Part shown: one piece after another, positions 25,573-34,114 of the stretch
How the letters are laid out: the number at the start of each line of letters is the position of its first letter
Position numbering within the stretch: the stretch's first letter is position 1
Assembly (NCBI GenBank): GCA_965242605.1
Contig: CBDESS010000001.1
Span: 310,001 to 374,000 of the forward strand
Reading direction: 5' to 3'
Origin: JAAXHF01 sp965242605
GTDB lineage: Bacteria > Desulfobacterota > Binatia > Bin18
DNA: 64,000 nucleotides
Made by a program: the position numbers and the translations under genes
Notes under the pieces: model-generated
Database searches by the model: none
What the model was told of the DNA's origin: nothing
Seen by the model: only the letters and a program-made list of their open reading frames with translations

Positions 25573-26646
25573 TCAGCCAAGCTTGGCGCGGACAATGCGG
25601 CCCATCTCCTTGCAGCCGACGAGGCGACATTCGGGCTGGGCAATGTCGGGTGTGCGGTAGCCGTCGGCCAGGGCCGCATCAACCGCGGCTTCAATCGCTG
25701 CGGCGGCCTCTTCCTGCTGAAACGACAGGCGCAGCATCAGGGCGGTGGACAGCAGGGCGGCCAGCGGGTTGGCCTTGTCCTGGCCGGCGATATCGGGCGC
25801 GGTACCGTGGATAGGTTCGTACAGCCCGCGCGTGCCCTCGCCCAAGGAGGCCGAGGGCAGCAGGCCCATTGAGCCGGCAAGCATAGACACCTCATCGGTC
25901 AGAATATCGCCAAACATATTCTCCGCGGCAATCACATCAAAATCGCGCGGCCGGCGGATGAGGTGCATGGACATCGCGTCAACCAGGACATCTTCATACT
26001 CCACGTCCGGGTAGTCCTTGGCCACCTCGTTGGCGACCTCACGCCACATGCGCGAGGTCGCCATGATATTCGCCTTGTCCACCGAGGTGACTTTCTTACG
26101 GCGGCCGCGGGCCAGCTCAAACGAAGTCCGCATCAGGCGCGCAATCTCGCCCTCGGTGTAGAAAATCGTGTCGACCGCCTCACGGCCGGCCGGCCCGGTC
26201 CGGCGCTCGCTCGGCCGCCCGTAGTACACCCCGCCGGTCAGCTCGCGCACAACGATCAGGTCTACGCCGTTGAGCACCTCCGGTTTGAGGGTTGATGCGT
26301 GGGCCAGATGGCAGTTGACCTGGAGGGGGCGCAGGTTGGCGTACAGGCCAAGCTCTTTGCGCAGTCCCAGAATGGCCTGCTCGGGCCGGACCGAAGACTG
26401 CGGGTCGTCCCACTTGGGGCCGCCGACCGCGCCGAGCAGCACCGCGTCGCTGTCGGTCGCCAGCCGCAGCGCCGAGTCGGTCAGGGCCACGCCGTGGGCG
26501 TCAATGGAGCAGCCACCGGCCAGGGCGTGTTCACAGTTCAGGCTCAGGCCGAAGCGTTTTTCAATCAGTCCAAGGGTTTCCAGGGCCTCGCCAATCACCT
26601 CAGGGCCGATGCCGTCGCCGGCAAAAACCGCAATGTTCCGGGCCAT
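25573..26646 (-). CDS. leuB: 3-isopropylmalate dehydrogenase (LeuB)
   Basis: The 357-residue enzyme catalyses the NAD-dependent oxidative decarboxylation in leucine synthesis. ATG 26646 (MARNIAVFAGDGIGPEV) has AAGGAGAC upstream; the longer frame is not used. Visible are GGVYYGRPS, the substrate and metal region DKANIMATSRMWREVANEV with VLVDAMSMHLIRRP, and GSMGLLPSAS / YEPIHGTAPDIAGQDKANP. It lies 34 nt downstream of leuA on the same strand. Confidence 0.97.
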   Translation of the reverse strand: MARNIAVFAGDGIGPEVIGEALETLGLIEKRFGLSLNCEHALAGGCSIDAHGVALTDSALRLATDSDAVLLGAVGGPKWDDPQSSVRPEQAILGLRKELGLYANLRPLQVNCHLAHASTLKPEVLNGVDLIVVRELTGGVYYGRPSERRTGPAGREAVDTIFYTEGEIARLMRTSFELARGRRKKVTSVDKANIMATSRMWREVANEVAKDYPDVEYEDVLVDAMSMHLIRRPRDFDVIAAENMFGDILTDEVSMLAGSMGLLPSASLGEGTRGLYEPIHGTAPDIAGQDKANPLAALLSTALMLRLSFQQEEAAAAIEAAVDAALADGYRTPDIAQPECRLVGCKEMGRIVRAKLG

Positions 26647-26680
26647 GCTGTCTCCTTGTGTCAGGGGGTAGGGCACTTCG

Positions 26681-28237
26681 CTAGGGGCCTTCACGGCCGG
26701 CCGCGGTCTGACTCTGATAATAGCGCTCGCGGTGGGCCAGTTTGTTCAGGGCGTTAATAAAAGCCAGGGCGCTGGCCATGATGATATCGGTGTGGGCACC
26801 CTGACCGTTGACCGAGGTGCCATTCTCGCGGATCATGCACGACACCTCGCCCTGGGCATCGGCCCCGCCGGTAATCGACTTGACGGTGTAACGCTCAAGC
26901 TGGGGTTCGAGGCCAGCGATTTTAGTCACCGCCTTGAAACAGGCGTCAACCATGCCGTCGCCGGCCGCGCTATCGACAATCTCGTCTTCGCCCACCTTCA
27001 TTTTGACCGTGGCGTGGGGCACGGCCATGCTTGATGAGGTGACGTTCAGGTACAGCAGTTCATACTTGTCCGGCAGGCGAACGGTCTCCTCGGTGACAAT
27101 CGCAATCAGGTCTTCATTGTAGACATTCTTTTTCTTGTCGGCCAGGGCTTTGAAACGTTCAAAGGCCTTGTTCATGTCGGTCCCGCTGTAGTCAATACCC
27201 AGGGTCCTCAGCCGGTCAACAAAGGCGTGGCGGCCCGAATGCTTGCCCAAGACCAGCGTGTTGCTGGCCAGACCAATGGTCTGGGGCTGCATGATCTCAT
27301 AGGTCAGGGTGTTTTTCAGCACCCCGTCCTGGTGGATGCCGGCCTCGTGGGCAAAAGCGTTGGCCCCGACCACCGGCTTGTTGAGGGGAACGTCAATGCC
27401 CGTGATCTGAGACAGCAGTTGACTGGACGGATAGATCTGCTCGGTGACAACGCGGGTGGTGACATCCCGAAAGACATCCTGGCGCGTCTTGATCGCCATC
27501 ACCACCTCTTCCATTGAGGTATTGCCGGCCCGCTCGCCAATGCCGTTGATCGTGCATTCGACCTGGCGGGCACCGTGGGCAATGGCCGACAGCGAGTTGG
27601 CCACCGCTAGGCCGAGGTCGTTGTGGCAGTGGGCACTCCACTTGACCGTGTGTCCGCCGGGCACCTTTTCACGCAGGAAGGCGAAGAGCCGGCCGTACTG
27701 CTCCGGCACCGCATAGCCGGTGGTATCCGGTACGTTGACCGTGACCGCGCCGGCTTTGATGACCTCGCCAAAAATATCGACCAGGTAATCGGGGTCGGTC
27801 CGGGACGCATCCTCAGCCGAGAACTCGACATAATCAAGGTATTGCTTGGCGTAGCTGACCGCCCAGACCGAGGCGTCAAGGGCCTCCTGGCGGCTCATCA
27901 TCAGCTTGTGTTTGAGGTGAATGTCCGAGGTGGCGATAAAAATATGGATACCGGGGTGCCTGGCGTGTTCCACGGCCTGAATCGAACGCCGGATATCGTC
28001 TTCCTTGGTGCGCGACAGACTCAGCACGATTGGCGTCGGCATCAGCTCGGCTACCCGTCTGACCGACTCGAAATCTCCCTCTGACGAAGCGGCAAAGCCG
28101 GCCTCAACCACATCGACATTGAGCTTTTCGAGCTGCCGGGCGACCATGACCTTCTCTTCGATGTTCATGGTGGCCCCGGGCGACTGCTCGCCGTCGCGCA
28201 GGGTGGTGTCAAAAATCTGGACAATGTCGCGTTCCAT
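26681..28237 (-). CDS. leuA: 2-isopropylmalate synthase (LeuA)
   Basis: The 518-residue enzyme makes 2-isopropylmalate from 2-oxoisovalerate and acetyl-CoA, the committed step of leucine synthesis. The catalytic domain shows FDTTLRDGEQSPGATM at the start, the metal-binding HCHNDLGLAVAN and the INGIGERAGN loop. A linker is followed by a C-terminal regulatory domain (~390-500) where leucine feedback is expected. Expression appears to be controlled by the leader peptide and terminator immediately upstream. Confidence 0.97.
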   Translation of the reverse strand: MERDIVQIFDTTLRDGEQSPGATMNIEEKVMVARQLEKLNVDVVEAGFAASSEGDFESVRRVAELMPTPIVLSLSRTKEDDIRRSIQAVEHARHPGIHIFIATSDIHLKHKLMMSRQEALDASVWAVSYAKQYLDYVEFSAEDASRTDPDYLVDIFGEVIKAGAVTVNVPDTTGYAVPEQYGRLFAFLREKVPGGHTVKWSAHCHNDLGLAVANSLSAIAHGARQVECTINGIGERAGNTSMEEVVMAIKTRQDVFRDVTTRVVTEQIYPSSQLLSQITGIDVPLNKPVVGANAFAHEAGIHQDGVLKNTLTYEIMQPQTIGLASNTLVLGKHSGRHAFVDRLRTLGIDYSGTDMNKAFERFKALADKKKNVYNEDLIAIVTEETVRLPDKYELLYLNVTSSSMAVPHATVKMKVGEDEIVDSAAGDGMVDACFKAVTKIAGLEPQLERYTVKSITGGADAQGEVSCMIRENGTSVNGQGAHTDIIMASALAFINALNKLAHRERYYQSQTAAGREGP

Positions 28238-28260
28238 AGCGGTCCTCCTTGGCCGTCACA

Positions 28261-28296
28261 AAAAAAGGGCTACGAGGGTATCCCGCAGCCCTTTTG
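28261..28296 (-). terminator. Attenuator terminator upstream of leuA
   Basis: On the minus strand AAAAGGGCTGCGGG and CCTCGTAGCCCTTTTTTT form a hairpin followed by seven Ts, 24 nt before the leuA start. It comes after, not before, the leader peptide, and a competing stem (28301-28307 with 28326-28332, GGGCCAC/GTGGCCC) lies between. This is the arrangement of ribosome-mediated attenuation. Confidence 0.7.
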
Positions 28297-28349
28297 CTAA
28301 GGGCCACAGGCTGAACACCCCGCCGGTGGCCCCCAAGAGTTTGTGTGTT

Positions 28350-28457
28350 TCAGGCGCGGCTCTTGGAACCGGCAGGCGGAGCGCTCAGGGGCAGGCCGAG
28401 CAGTCGGCCACGCCCGAGTTCCCGTTCACCGCCGAGTCCAAGAGTCACGTTGCGCAT
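28350..28457 (-). CDS. Putative leuA leader peptide
   Basis: A 35-residue frame, MRNVTLGLGGERELGRGRLL then GLPLSAPPAGSKSRA, starts at ATG 28457 six nt after AGGGA (ATG 28463 is an alternative without spacing). Seven of 35 residues are Leu, clustered as LLGLPL, encoded by CTG and CTC. It ends ~110 nt before leuA and just ahead of two mutually exclusive hairpins. I infer that leucyl-tRNA supply stalls or releases the ribosome here to set leuA expression. Confidence 0.6.
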   Translation of the reverse strand: MRNVTLGLGGERELGRGRLLGLPLSAPPAGSKSRA

Positions 28458-28482
28458 AGTCATTCCCTTTACAGGCTGACAC

Positions 28483-29340
28483 CTATACCGGACCTTCCTC
28501 GTCCGTGTCAAGCGTCTGGAGGGGACGAACATTGTCAGGGCGGGGGACGGGCGTTTTTTTCAGCTTTGCCGCGCCACGCCTGCTGAGCCGGACCAGCAGC
28601 CGGCCCGGCCCGGACAGAGCGTAACACCAGAACACGCAAAACAGCATGATGTGGGGCTGGGCAATCGTCACCTGGATGCCGATAATGGACAGCAACAGCA
28701 ACCAGAAAGGCTGACGGTGGCTGAGCTTGAGTTCCTTGAAACTGTAGTAGCGGATATTGCTGACCATCAGACCGGCCAGGGCATAGACCAGCAGCAGCGG
28801 GGTCAGGGTCTTGGCGGCCCCACCCCCGCCTCCCAGAAAATCGTCCAGCAAAACCGCGGTCGCCACCACCGCCGCCGCGGCGGGAATCGGCAGGCCAAGG
28901 AAATAGGTCTTGTCCGCGGATTCGGACCTGACATTGAACCGGGCCAGCCGCAGCGCCCCACAGGTGACATACAGGGCGGCGGCCAGCCAGCCCCAGGCCT
29001 GCCACGGCTCAAGCGCCCAACAGTAGGCCAGGACGCCGGGCGCTACCCCGAAAGCGACCAGGTCGGCCAGCGAGTCATACTCAAGGCCGAATTTGCTCGA
29101 GGTCTTGGTCAGCCGGGCGATGCGCCCGTCAAGCACGTCAAAGACCATGGCGATCAGCACCGCGGTCGCGGCAAACACATAGGTCTCGCCCAGCGTGGCG
29201 ATAACGGCGTAAAAGCCGCAGAACAGCCCGCCGGTAGTAAACAGGTTGGGCAGCAGATACACCCCTTTGCGCAGCGGCGGGCCCATGTTGCGCCGCCGCG
29301 GCAGGGCGCGAAGCTTGGTCCGGGGGTCTCCGGGGGTCAT
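28483..29340 (-). CDS. pssA: CDP-diacylglycerol-serine O-phosphatidyltransferase (PssA)
   Basis: This 285-residue membrane enzyme makes phosphatidylserine. The CDP-alcohol phosphotransferase signature DVLDGRIAR ... G ... D ... D is present (VFDVLDGRIARLTKTSS then KFGLEYDSLAD), with the metal-binding aspartates in place. Several membrane spans follow, with a basic tail. It lies 13 nt downstream of psd, so the two consecutive steps to phosphatidylethanolamine form one transcription unit. Confidence 0.95.
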   Translation of the reverse strand: MTPGDPRTKLRALPRRRNMGPPLRKGVYLLPNLFTTGGLFCGFYAVIATLGETYVFAATAVLIAMVFDVLDGRIARLTKTSSKFGLEYDSLADLVAFGVAPGVLAYCWALEPWQAWGWLAAALYVTCGALRLARFNVRSESADKTYFLGLPIPAAAAVVATAVLLDDFLGGGGGAAKTLTPLLLVYALAGLMVSNIRYYSFKELKLSHRQPFWLLLLSIIGIQVTIAQPHIMLFCVFWCYALSGPGRLLVRLSRRGAAKLKKTPVPRPDNVRPLQTLDTDEEGPV

Positions 29341-29353
29341 GCTGTCTCGCTCC

Positions 29354-30004
29354 TCACGTCTTGGCCCGGGCCGGGAGATGTGTCGCCAGGATAGTCTCGC
29401 CGGCCTTCACCCGCTGGCCGACCTCAACCCTGAGCTCGACCTGGGCCGGGCAGTACACATCGACCCGAGAGCCGAACATGATCATGCCGTACCGTGCACC
29501 CTGCTCCACCCGCTCGCCGCCTTTCAGCCGACACACGATCCGGCGGGCCAGGACGCCGGCAATCTGCACCAGAGCGATTCTGTTCCCCCGCTCGTCCTGG
29601 ATGGTCACGACGTTCTGCTCGTTGACCCGGCTCGCCGCTTCGGCAAAGGCCGGGCGGAATTTTCCGGGCTGATGGCGGACCGCCTCGATCTGACCGGACA
29701 CCGACAGCCGATTCACATGCACGTCAAGGGGCGACATGAAAATGCCCACTCGGGTGGTCGGAGCCTGCAAAAAACGGGGGTCGTGGCACGGTTGCTCAAT
29801 GGTCACGACCCTGCCGTCGGCCGGGGCCAGGATGAGGTGCCGGCCCTCGGGCGGCGTGCGGTCCGGGTCGCGAAAAAAATAGGCGACAAACAGGCACAGG
29901 AAGAAGACGCCGAGGCTGGGGGTCCGAAAATCGAGCAGGCCGAGGATGAGCGATGTCGTGCCGAGACCGAAGATCCAAGGATAGCCCTGTGGTGCAAAGT
30001 GCAT
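29354..30004 (-). CDS. psd: Phosphatidylserine decarboxylase, short form (Psd)
   Basis: This 216-residue proenzyme belongs to the short archaeal/deltaproteobacterial-type Psd class. The self-cleavage site is FGSRVDVY near the C-terminus; the Ser becomes the pyruvoyl prosthetic group. MSPLDVHVNRLSVSGQIEAV holds the conserved His region. One N-terminal hydrophobic segment (~10-45) anchors it in the membrane. It converts PssA's product to phosphatidylethanolamine. Confidence 0.95.
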   Translation of the reverse strand: MHFAPQGYPWIFGLGTTSLILGLLDFRTPSLGVFFLCLFVAYFFRDPDRTPPEGRHLILAPADGRVVTIEQPCHDPRFLQAPTTRVGIFMSPLDVHVNRLSVSGQIEAVRHQPGKFRPAFAEAASRVNEQNVVTIQDERGNRIALVQIAGVLARRIVCRLKGGERVEQGARYGMIMFGSRVDVYCPAQVELRVEVGQRVKAGETILATHLPARAKT

Positions 30005-30030
30005 AGGTGGGGCAGACGGGGCCGGTGTGC

Positions 30031-31047
30031 CTAATTTCTCGCCTTATCGACCAGACGGTTCTGCTGCATCCACGGCATCATGCCCCGCAAATGGGCACCG
30101 ACCACCTCGGATTGGTGGCCTTTGGCCGCCTCCCGCAGCGCATTGAAGTTGGGCGAGCCGGCGCGGTGCTCAGCGATCCATTCGTCGGCAAATCTGCCGG
30201 ACTGGATATCGGCCAGAATCTTCTTCATGGCCGCGCGCGTCTCTTGGCCGATGACCCGCTTGCCCCGCGTCATGTCCCCGTATTCGGCGGTGTTGCTGAC
30301 CGAATAGCGCATATTGGTGATGCCACCCTCGTAGACCAGGTCAACGATCAGCTTCATCTCGTGGATGCACTCAAAGAAGGCCATCTCCGGGGCATAGCCG
30401 GCCTCGACCAGCGTCTCAAAACCGGCCCGCATGAGTTCGGTCACGCCGCCGCACAACACGGTCTGCTCGCCGAACAGGTCGGTCTCGGTCTCTTCTTTGA
30501 AGGAGGTTTCCAGAATCGCCGCCCGGCCGCCGCCAATGGCCGAGGCGTAGGCCAGGGCAACATCTTTGGTTGTGCCCGAGGGGTCCTGGGCAATGGCGAC
30601 CAGGCAGGGCACGCCCTGGCCCTTTTCAAACTCGCTGCGCAGCAAATGGCCCGGCCCCTTGGGCGCGACCATGAAGACATTCACATCGGCCGGCGGGACA
30701 ATTTTCTTGAAATGGATGTTGAAGCCGTGGGCACAGGCCAGGCAGACACCCGGCCGCAGCCCGGCTTTGATATCGAACGCATACATTTCGCTGGCGACCT
30801 CATCCGGGGTCAGGATCATGATGATGTCAGCCTCTTTGGCCACCTCGGCGACTTCCTGGACCAGAAAACCGGCGTTTTCGGCCTTGGGCCACGAGCCGCT
30901 GCCCGGCTTCAGTGCGATCCGAACATCCAGGCCGCTGTCACGAAGATTGAGGGCGTGGGCGTGGCCCTGGCTGCCGTAGCCGACAATCGCAATTGTCTTG
31001 TCTTTGAGCAGGGACAGGTCGGCGTCTCTATCATAATAGATGTTCAT
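30031..31047 (-). CDS. ilvC: Ketol-acid reductoisomerase (IlvC)
   Basis: The 338-residue class I enzyme converts acetolactate to dihydroxyisovalerate. The NADPH-binding motif is IAIVGYGSQGHAHALNLRDSG near residues 19-39; MVAPKGPGHLLRSEFEKGQG and the metal ligands in ETDLFGEQ and CIHEMKLIVDLVYEGG are all present. Its ATG overlaps the ilvN stop (ATGA), so translation is coupled. Confidence 0.98.
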   Translation of the reverse strand: MNIYYDRDADLSLLKDKTIAIVGYGSQGHAHALNLRDSGLDVRIALKPGSGSWPKAENAGFLVQEVAEVAKEADIIMILTPDEVASEMYAFDIKAGLRPGVCLACAHGFNIHFKKIVPPADVNVFMVAPKGPGHLLRSEFEKGQGVPCLVAIAQDPSGTTKDVALAYASAIGGGRAAILETSFKEETETDLFGEQTVLCGGVTELMRAGFETLVEAGYAPEMAFFECIHEMKLIVDLVYEGGITNMRYSVSNTAEYGDMTRGKRVIGQETRAAMKKILADIQSGRFADEWIAEHRAGSPNFNALREAAKGHQSEVVGAHLRGMMPWMQQNRLVDKARN

Positions 31048-31589
31048 GCTGCCTTCTCCTTGTGGATTTTTCTCTTGCTGAGCTCAAGCGTCTCACAGGC
31101 GGCCGACAGCACCTGCACGCCGCGCTCAATGGCGACTTTGCCGGTGCGAACCACTTCACGGACGCCGAGCGGTCTGAGCAACTCCAGGATGGCCGTAATT
31201 TTGCCCTCATCGCCGGTCACTTCGATAACATAGGAGCGCGGACCCGCGTCAACGACCTTGGCCCGAAAGATATTGGCGATGTTGAGCACCTCGCTGCGCA
31301 CCCGCTCATCCGGTGCTACCTTGATGAGTGCCATCTCGCGCTCGACATGCGGGCTGTCCTGAAAATCGACCACCTTGATGACGCAGATCAACTTGTGGAG
31401 CTGCTTGGTGATCTGCTCAACAATCTGATCGTCGCCCTCGGTCACCAGGGTAATCCTGGAGACGGTATCATCGGTCGTCTCGGCGACGCACAGACTGCTG
31501 ATATTGAAGTTGCGCCCGCTGAACAGGCCGGCCACCCGGGCCAGGACGCCGGCTTCGTTTTCGACAAGTATGGAAATGGTGTGGCGCAT
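31044..31589 (-). CDS. ilvN: Acetolactate synthase small (regulatory) subunit (IlvN)
   Basis: The 181-residue regulatory subunit starts at ATG 31589 (MRHTISILVENEAGVLARVAGLFSGR). It has the N-terminal ACT domain with FNISSLCVAETTDD and the C-terminal domain with GVREVVRTGKVAIERG. It binds valine and activates the catalytic subunit IlvB. Unusually, ilvB is not upstream; the preceding genes are a DUF465 protein and an EF-G-like GTPase, so the catalytic subunit must be encoded outside this window. Confidence 0.95.
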   Translation of the reverse strand: MRHTISILVENEAGVLARVAGLFSGRNFNISSLCVAETTDDTVSRITLVTEGDDQIVEQITKQLHKLICVIKVVDFQDSPHVEREMALIKVAPDERVRSEVLNIANIFRAKVVDAGPRSYVIEVTGDEGKITAILELLRPLGVREVVRTGKVAIERGVQVLSAACETLELSKRKIHKEKAA

Positions 31590-31623
31590 GGAGTTCTCAG
31601 CGTGCGGGACGCCGCAAAAGGAA

Positions 31624-31646
31624 GGGGGGGCTGCGGCCGCCCCCCC
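31624..31646 (-). terminator. GC-rich hairpin upstream of ilvN
   Basis: On the minus strand a G7 run and a C7 run flank the palindrome CGGCCGCAG, making a strong stem followed by TTCCTTTT. It sits between the DUF465 gene and ilvN. It may end upstream transcription or attenuate ilvN; no leader peptide was found to support attenuation. Confidence 0.45.
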
Positions 31647-31686
31647 TCGTGACAAGACCCACAGAACGGGTGAAATCGCGACGCTG

Positions 31687-31920
31687 TCAGGCCGCGGTCC
31701 TCTGCCGGTGGCGGGCCAGAATCTGCATGATGCGGTCTTTACCAGCCAGTTTCTGTTTTTGAATGTGTTTCTCCTCAAGCTCCTCCCCGGCGGTCAGGTG
31801 GGACTGTTGGCGGAGCAATTCAAGACGCTGCTTGAGCTGCTGGTGTTCTTCGTAGCATTGCCGCAGCTCGGGATCTGAGTCGATCAACGAGCGAATCAAC
31901 TCTTCTTCTTTGACTTCCAT
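31687..31920 (-). CDS. DUF465 (YdcH-type) helical protein
   Basis: This 77-residue highly charged helical protein (MEVKEEELIRSLIDSDPELR ... EEHQQLKQRLELL ... EEKHIQKQKLAGKDRIMQIL) fits the DUF465/YdcH family of small coiled-coil proteins with no established role. ATG 31920 is chosen because homologous sequence starts there; the frame runs on to 32022. It lies 70 nt from the EF-G-like gene. Confidence 0.75.
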   Translation of the reverse strand: MEVKEEELIRSLIDSDPELRQCYEEHQQLKQRLELLRQQSHLTAGEELEEKHIQKQKLAGKDRIMQILARHRQRTAA

Positions 31921-31990
31921 ACGGACCCTCCTGCTTGGACAACGCCCAGACTGTAATACAGGCGGACTTGGCTTGTCAATGTCGCGCCCG

Positions 31991-34066
31991 CTATTCTTCC
32001 TGGGTCTGGTTGGCCTCCTCAATGACCTTCCCGGTCAGGTGGTGGGGAACTTCTTCGTAGTGCGAAAACGCCATCTCAAAAGTCCCCCGACCGCTGGTCA
32101 TGGACCGCAGGTCGGGCGCGTAGGACAGAATCTCGGCCATTGGCACCGCGGCTTGAATAATCTGCGTGTTGCCCCTGGCGTCCACGTTGTTCAGCCGGCC
32201 CCGGCGGCGGTTCAGGTCGCCCGTAATGTCGCCGGTATACTCCTCGGGGACGGTAATCTCCATTTGCATGATGGGTTCCAGAATAACCGGCTTGGCCTTT
32301 TCCAGGGCGTTCTGAATACCGATTGAGGCGGCGATCTGAAAGGCCATATCGGACGAGTCCACCTCGTGGTACGAACCGTCGTACAGCGTGACCCTGATAT
32401 CGACGATGGGGTAGTGGGCCAGAAAGCCTTTGGCCAGAGCGCCAACCGCTCCTTTTTCAACCGACGGGATGTACTGGCGCGGGATCGCACCGCCGCGAAT
32501 CTGATCGACAAACTCAAAGCCAGCCCCGCGCGGAAGGGGTTCGAGCTTGATCCAGGTGTCGCCAAACTGCCCGCGTCCGCCCGACTGTTTCTTTAGCCGA
32601 CCCTGGGCCTCGGCCGTCCTGCTGATGGTTTCGCGGTAGGGCACTTTGGGAGTTTTCAGCTCGACCTCAACCCCGTAGCGTCGCTTGAGCTTCTCCACCA
32701 CAACCTCAATGTGGAGTTGGCCGGCACCGGAAATCAGAATGTCGTTCGACTGGCTGTCGCGGCCAACTTTGAGGGCCATGTCTTCCTCGGCCAAACGGTT
32801 GAGAGACGACAGAATCTTTTCTTCGTCGCCGCGGGCTTTGAGACCCAGCGCAAACGAGATCGAGGGAGAAAACTCCGGCATCGGCGGGAGCGCAATCGGT
32901 GCTTTCTCGGCGCACAGGGTATCCCCGGTGCGGGTCCCCTTGAGCTTGGCCACCGCCACCACCTCACCGGGCAGGGCCGAGGCCACCGGCTGTTGTTTTT
33001 TGCCGTCCAGCCGAAACAGCTGCCCGAGCCGCTCCCTGGCGTCACGGCTCGAATTATACACCACCGAGTCACCAGCAAGGGTGCCCGAACACACCCGCAT
33101 CAGCGACAGGCGGCCGGTCGGGGAGTCAAGCGTCTTGAACACCCGGGCCGAAAACGGAGCGGCCGGGTCGGGCGACCGCTCCTCGTCTTCCTGGCTTGTG
33201 GGGTGTTTGCCGCTCGCCGCCGGCGTCCGGTCGGGCGAGGGCAGGTAGTCAACCATAGCGTTGAGCAAGGGCCGGACGCCGGCGCACTGGCCGCCCGACA
33301 CGCACAGCACCGGGAAAAGCTGGGCCGCGGCAACGGCCTTGCTCAGGCCGGCCTTGAACTCGTCGGGCGCGATATCCTCGCCTTCGAGGTAGCGGTTGAG
33401 CAGCTCGTCGTCGAGTTCGGCAATCGCCTCAACAAGCTGCTCACGCCGGGTGTCAGCCTCAGCCTGGAGCTCGGCGGGGATATCGCCTTCTTCAACCGCC
33501 CCATTATCCCCGCTGAACATGAGCGCCTTCATCGTCAGCAGGTCTACCACGCCTCTGAAGTCAGCCCGGAAGCCGACCGGGAGCTGGACCGGCACAAACT
33601 GGCCTTCAAGGGTGTCGCGGAGTCCGTTGAGGGCGGTGTCGAGGCCGCCCTCTTCACGGTCCATCCGCGACAGACACACCACCCGCGGCAGTTGCAGCAG
33701 GTTGGCCCAGCCCCACACCCGTTCGCTCTCGACCTTGAGCTGACCGGTCGGACTGGCCACAAACACCGCTCCGGTCATGGCTTCCATGGCGTAGCGCGTA
33801 TCGGACAGAAAGTTGGCCAGCCCGGGGGGATCAAGGAGGCAGATATCGTGGCGCTGCCAGCGTATGGAATGGGGAGCGGTGGACAGCGAGGCTTTGCGGC
33901 GGATCTCCTCGGGTTCAAAATCAAACACCGAGTTGCCGTCATCAACCCGGCCCTGGCGGGTCGTGACCCCGGCGGCGTACAGCAGCGCTTCGGCCAGGGT
34001 TGTTTTCCCCGCTCCCCCCTCAGCCAAGAGACCAACAGTACGAATGCGGCGGATGTCATCAGCCAT
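31991..34066 (-). CDS. Elongation factor G-like translational GTPase
   Basis: This 691-residue protein has EF-G domain order: a GTPase, a beta-barrel domain (~310-390), domain III, domain IV with RGAGFEFVDQIRGGAIPRQY and a C-terminal domain V. It is not canonical EF-G: the P-loop is AEGGAGKT, G3 reads LDPPG instead of DTPG, and G4 reads SRMD instead of NKMD. These traits mark the FusA2/EF-G-like subgroup, whose role in translation is unclear. It is not linked to ribosomal protein genes here. Confidence 0.85.
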   Translation of the reverse strand: MADDIRRIRTVGLLAEGGAGKTTLAEALLYAAGVTTRQGRVDDGNSVFDFEPEEIRRKASLSTAPHSIRWQRHDICLLDPPGLANFLSDTRYAMEAMTGAVFVASPTGQLKVESERVWGWANLLQLPRVVCLSRMDREEGGLDTALNGLRDTLEGQFVPVQLPVGFRADFRGVVDLLTMKALMFSGDNGAVEEGDIPAELQAEADTRREQLVEAIAELDDELLNRYLEGEDIAPDEFKAGLSKAVAAAQLFPVLCVSGGQCAGVRPLLNAMVDYLPSPDRTPAASGKHPTSQEDEERSPDPAAPFSARVFKTLDSPTGRLSLMRVCSGTLAGDSVVYNSSRDARERLGQLFRLDGKKQQPVASALPGEVVAVAKLKGTRTGDTLCAEKAPIALPPMPEFSPSISFALGLKARGDEEKILSSLNRLAEEDMALKVGRDSQSNDILISGAGQLHIEVVVEKLKRRYGVEVELKTPKVPYRETISRTAEAQGRLKKQSGGRGQFGDTWIKLEPLPRGAGFEFVDQIRGGAIPRQYIPSVEKGAVGALAKGFLAHYPIVDIRVTLYDGSYHEVDSSDMAFQIAASIGIQNALEKAKPVILEPIMQMEITVPEEYTGDITGDLNRRRGRLNNVDARGNTQIIQAAVPMAEILSYAPDLRSMTSGRGTFEMAFSHYEEVPHHLTGKVIEEANQTQEE

Positions 34067-34114
34067 CGGAGCCCTCCTCTGTCTGGCCGGCGGGGCGGCG
34101 CACGTCGCCCCAGG

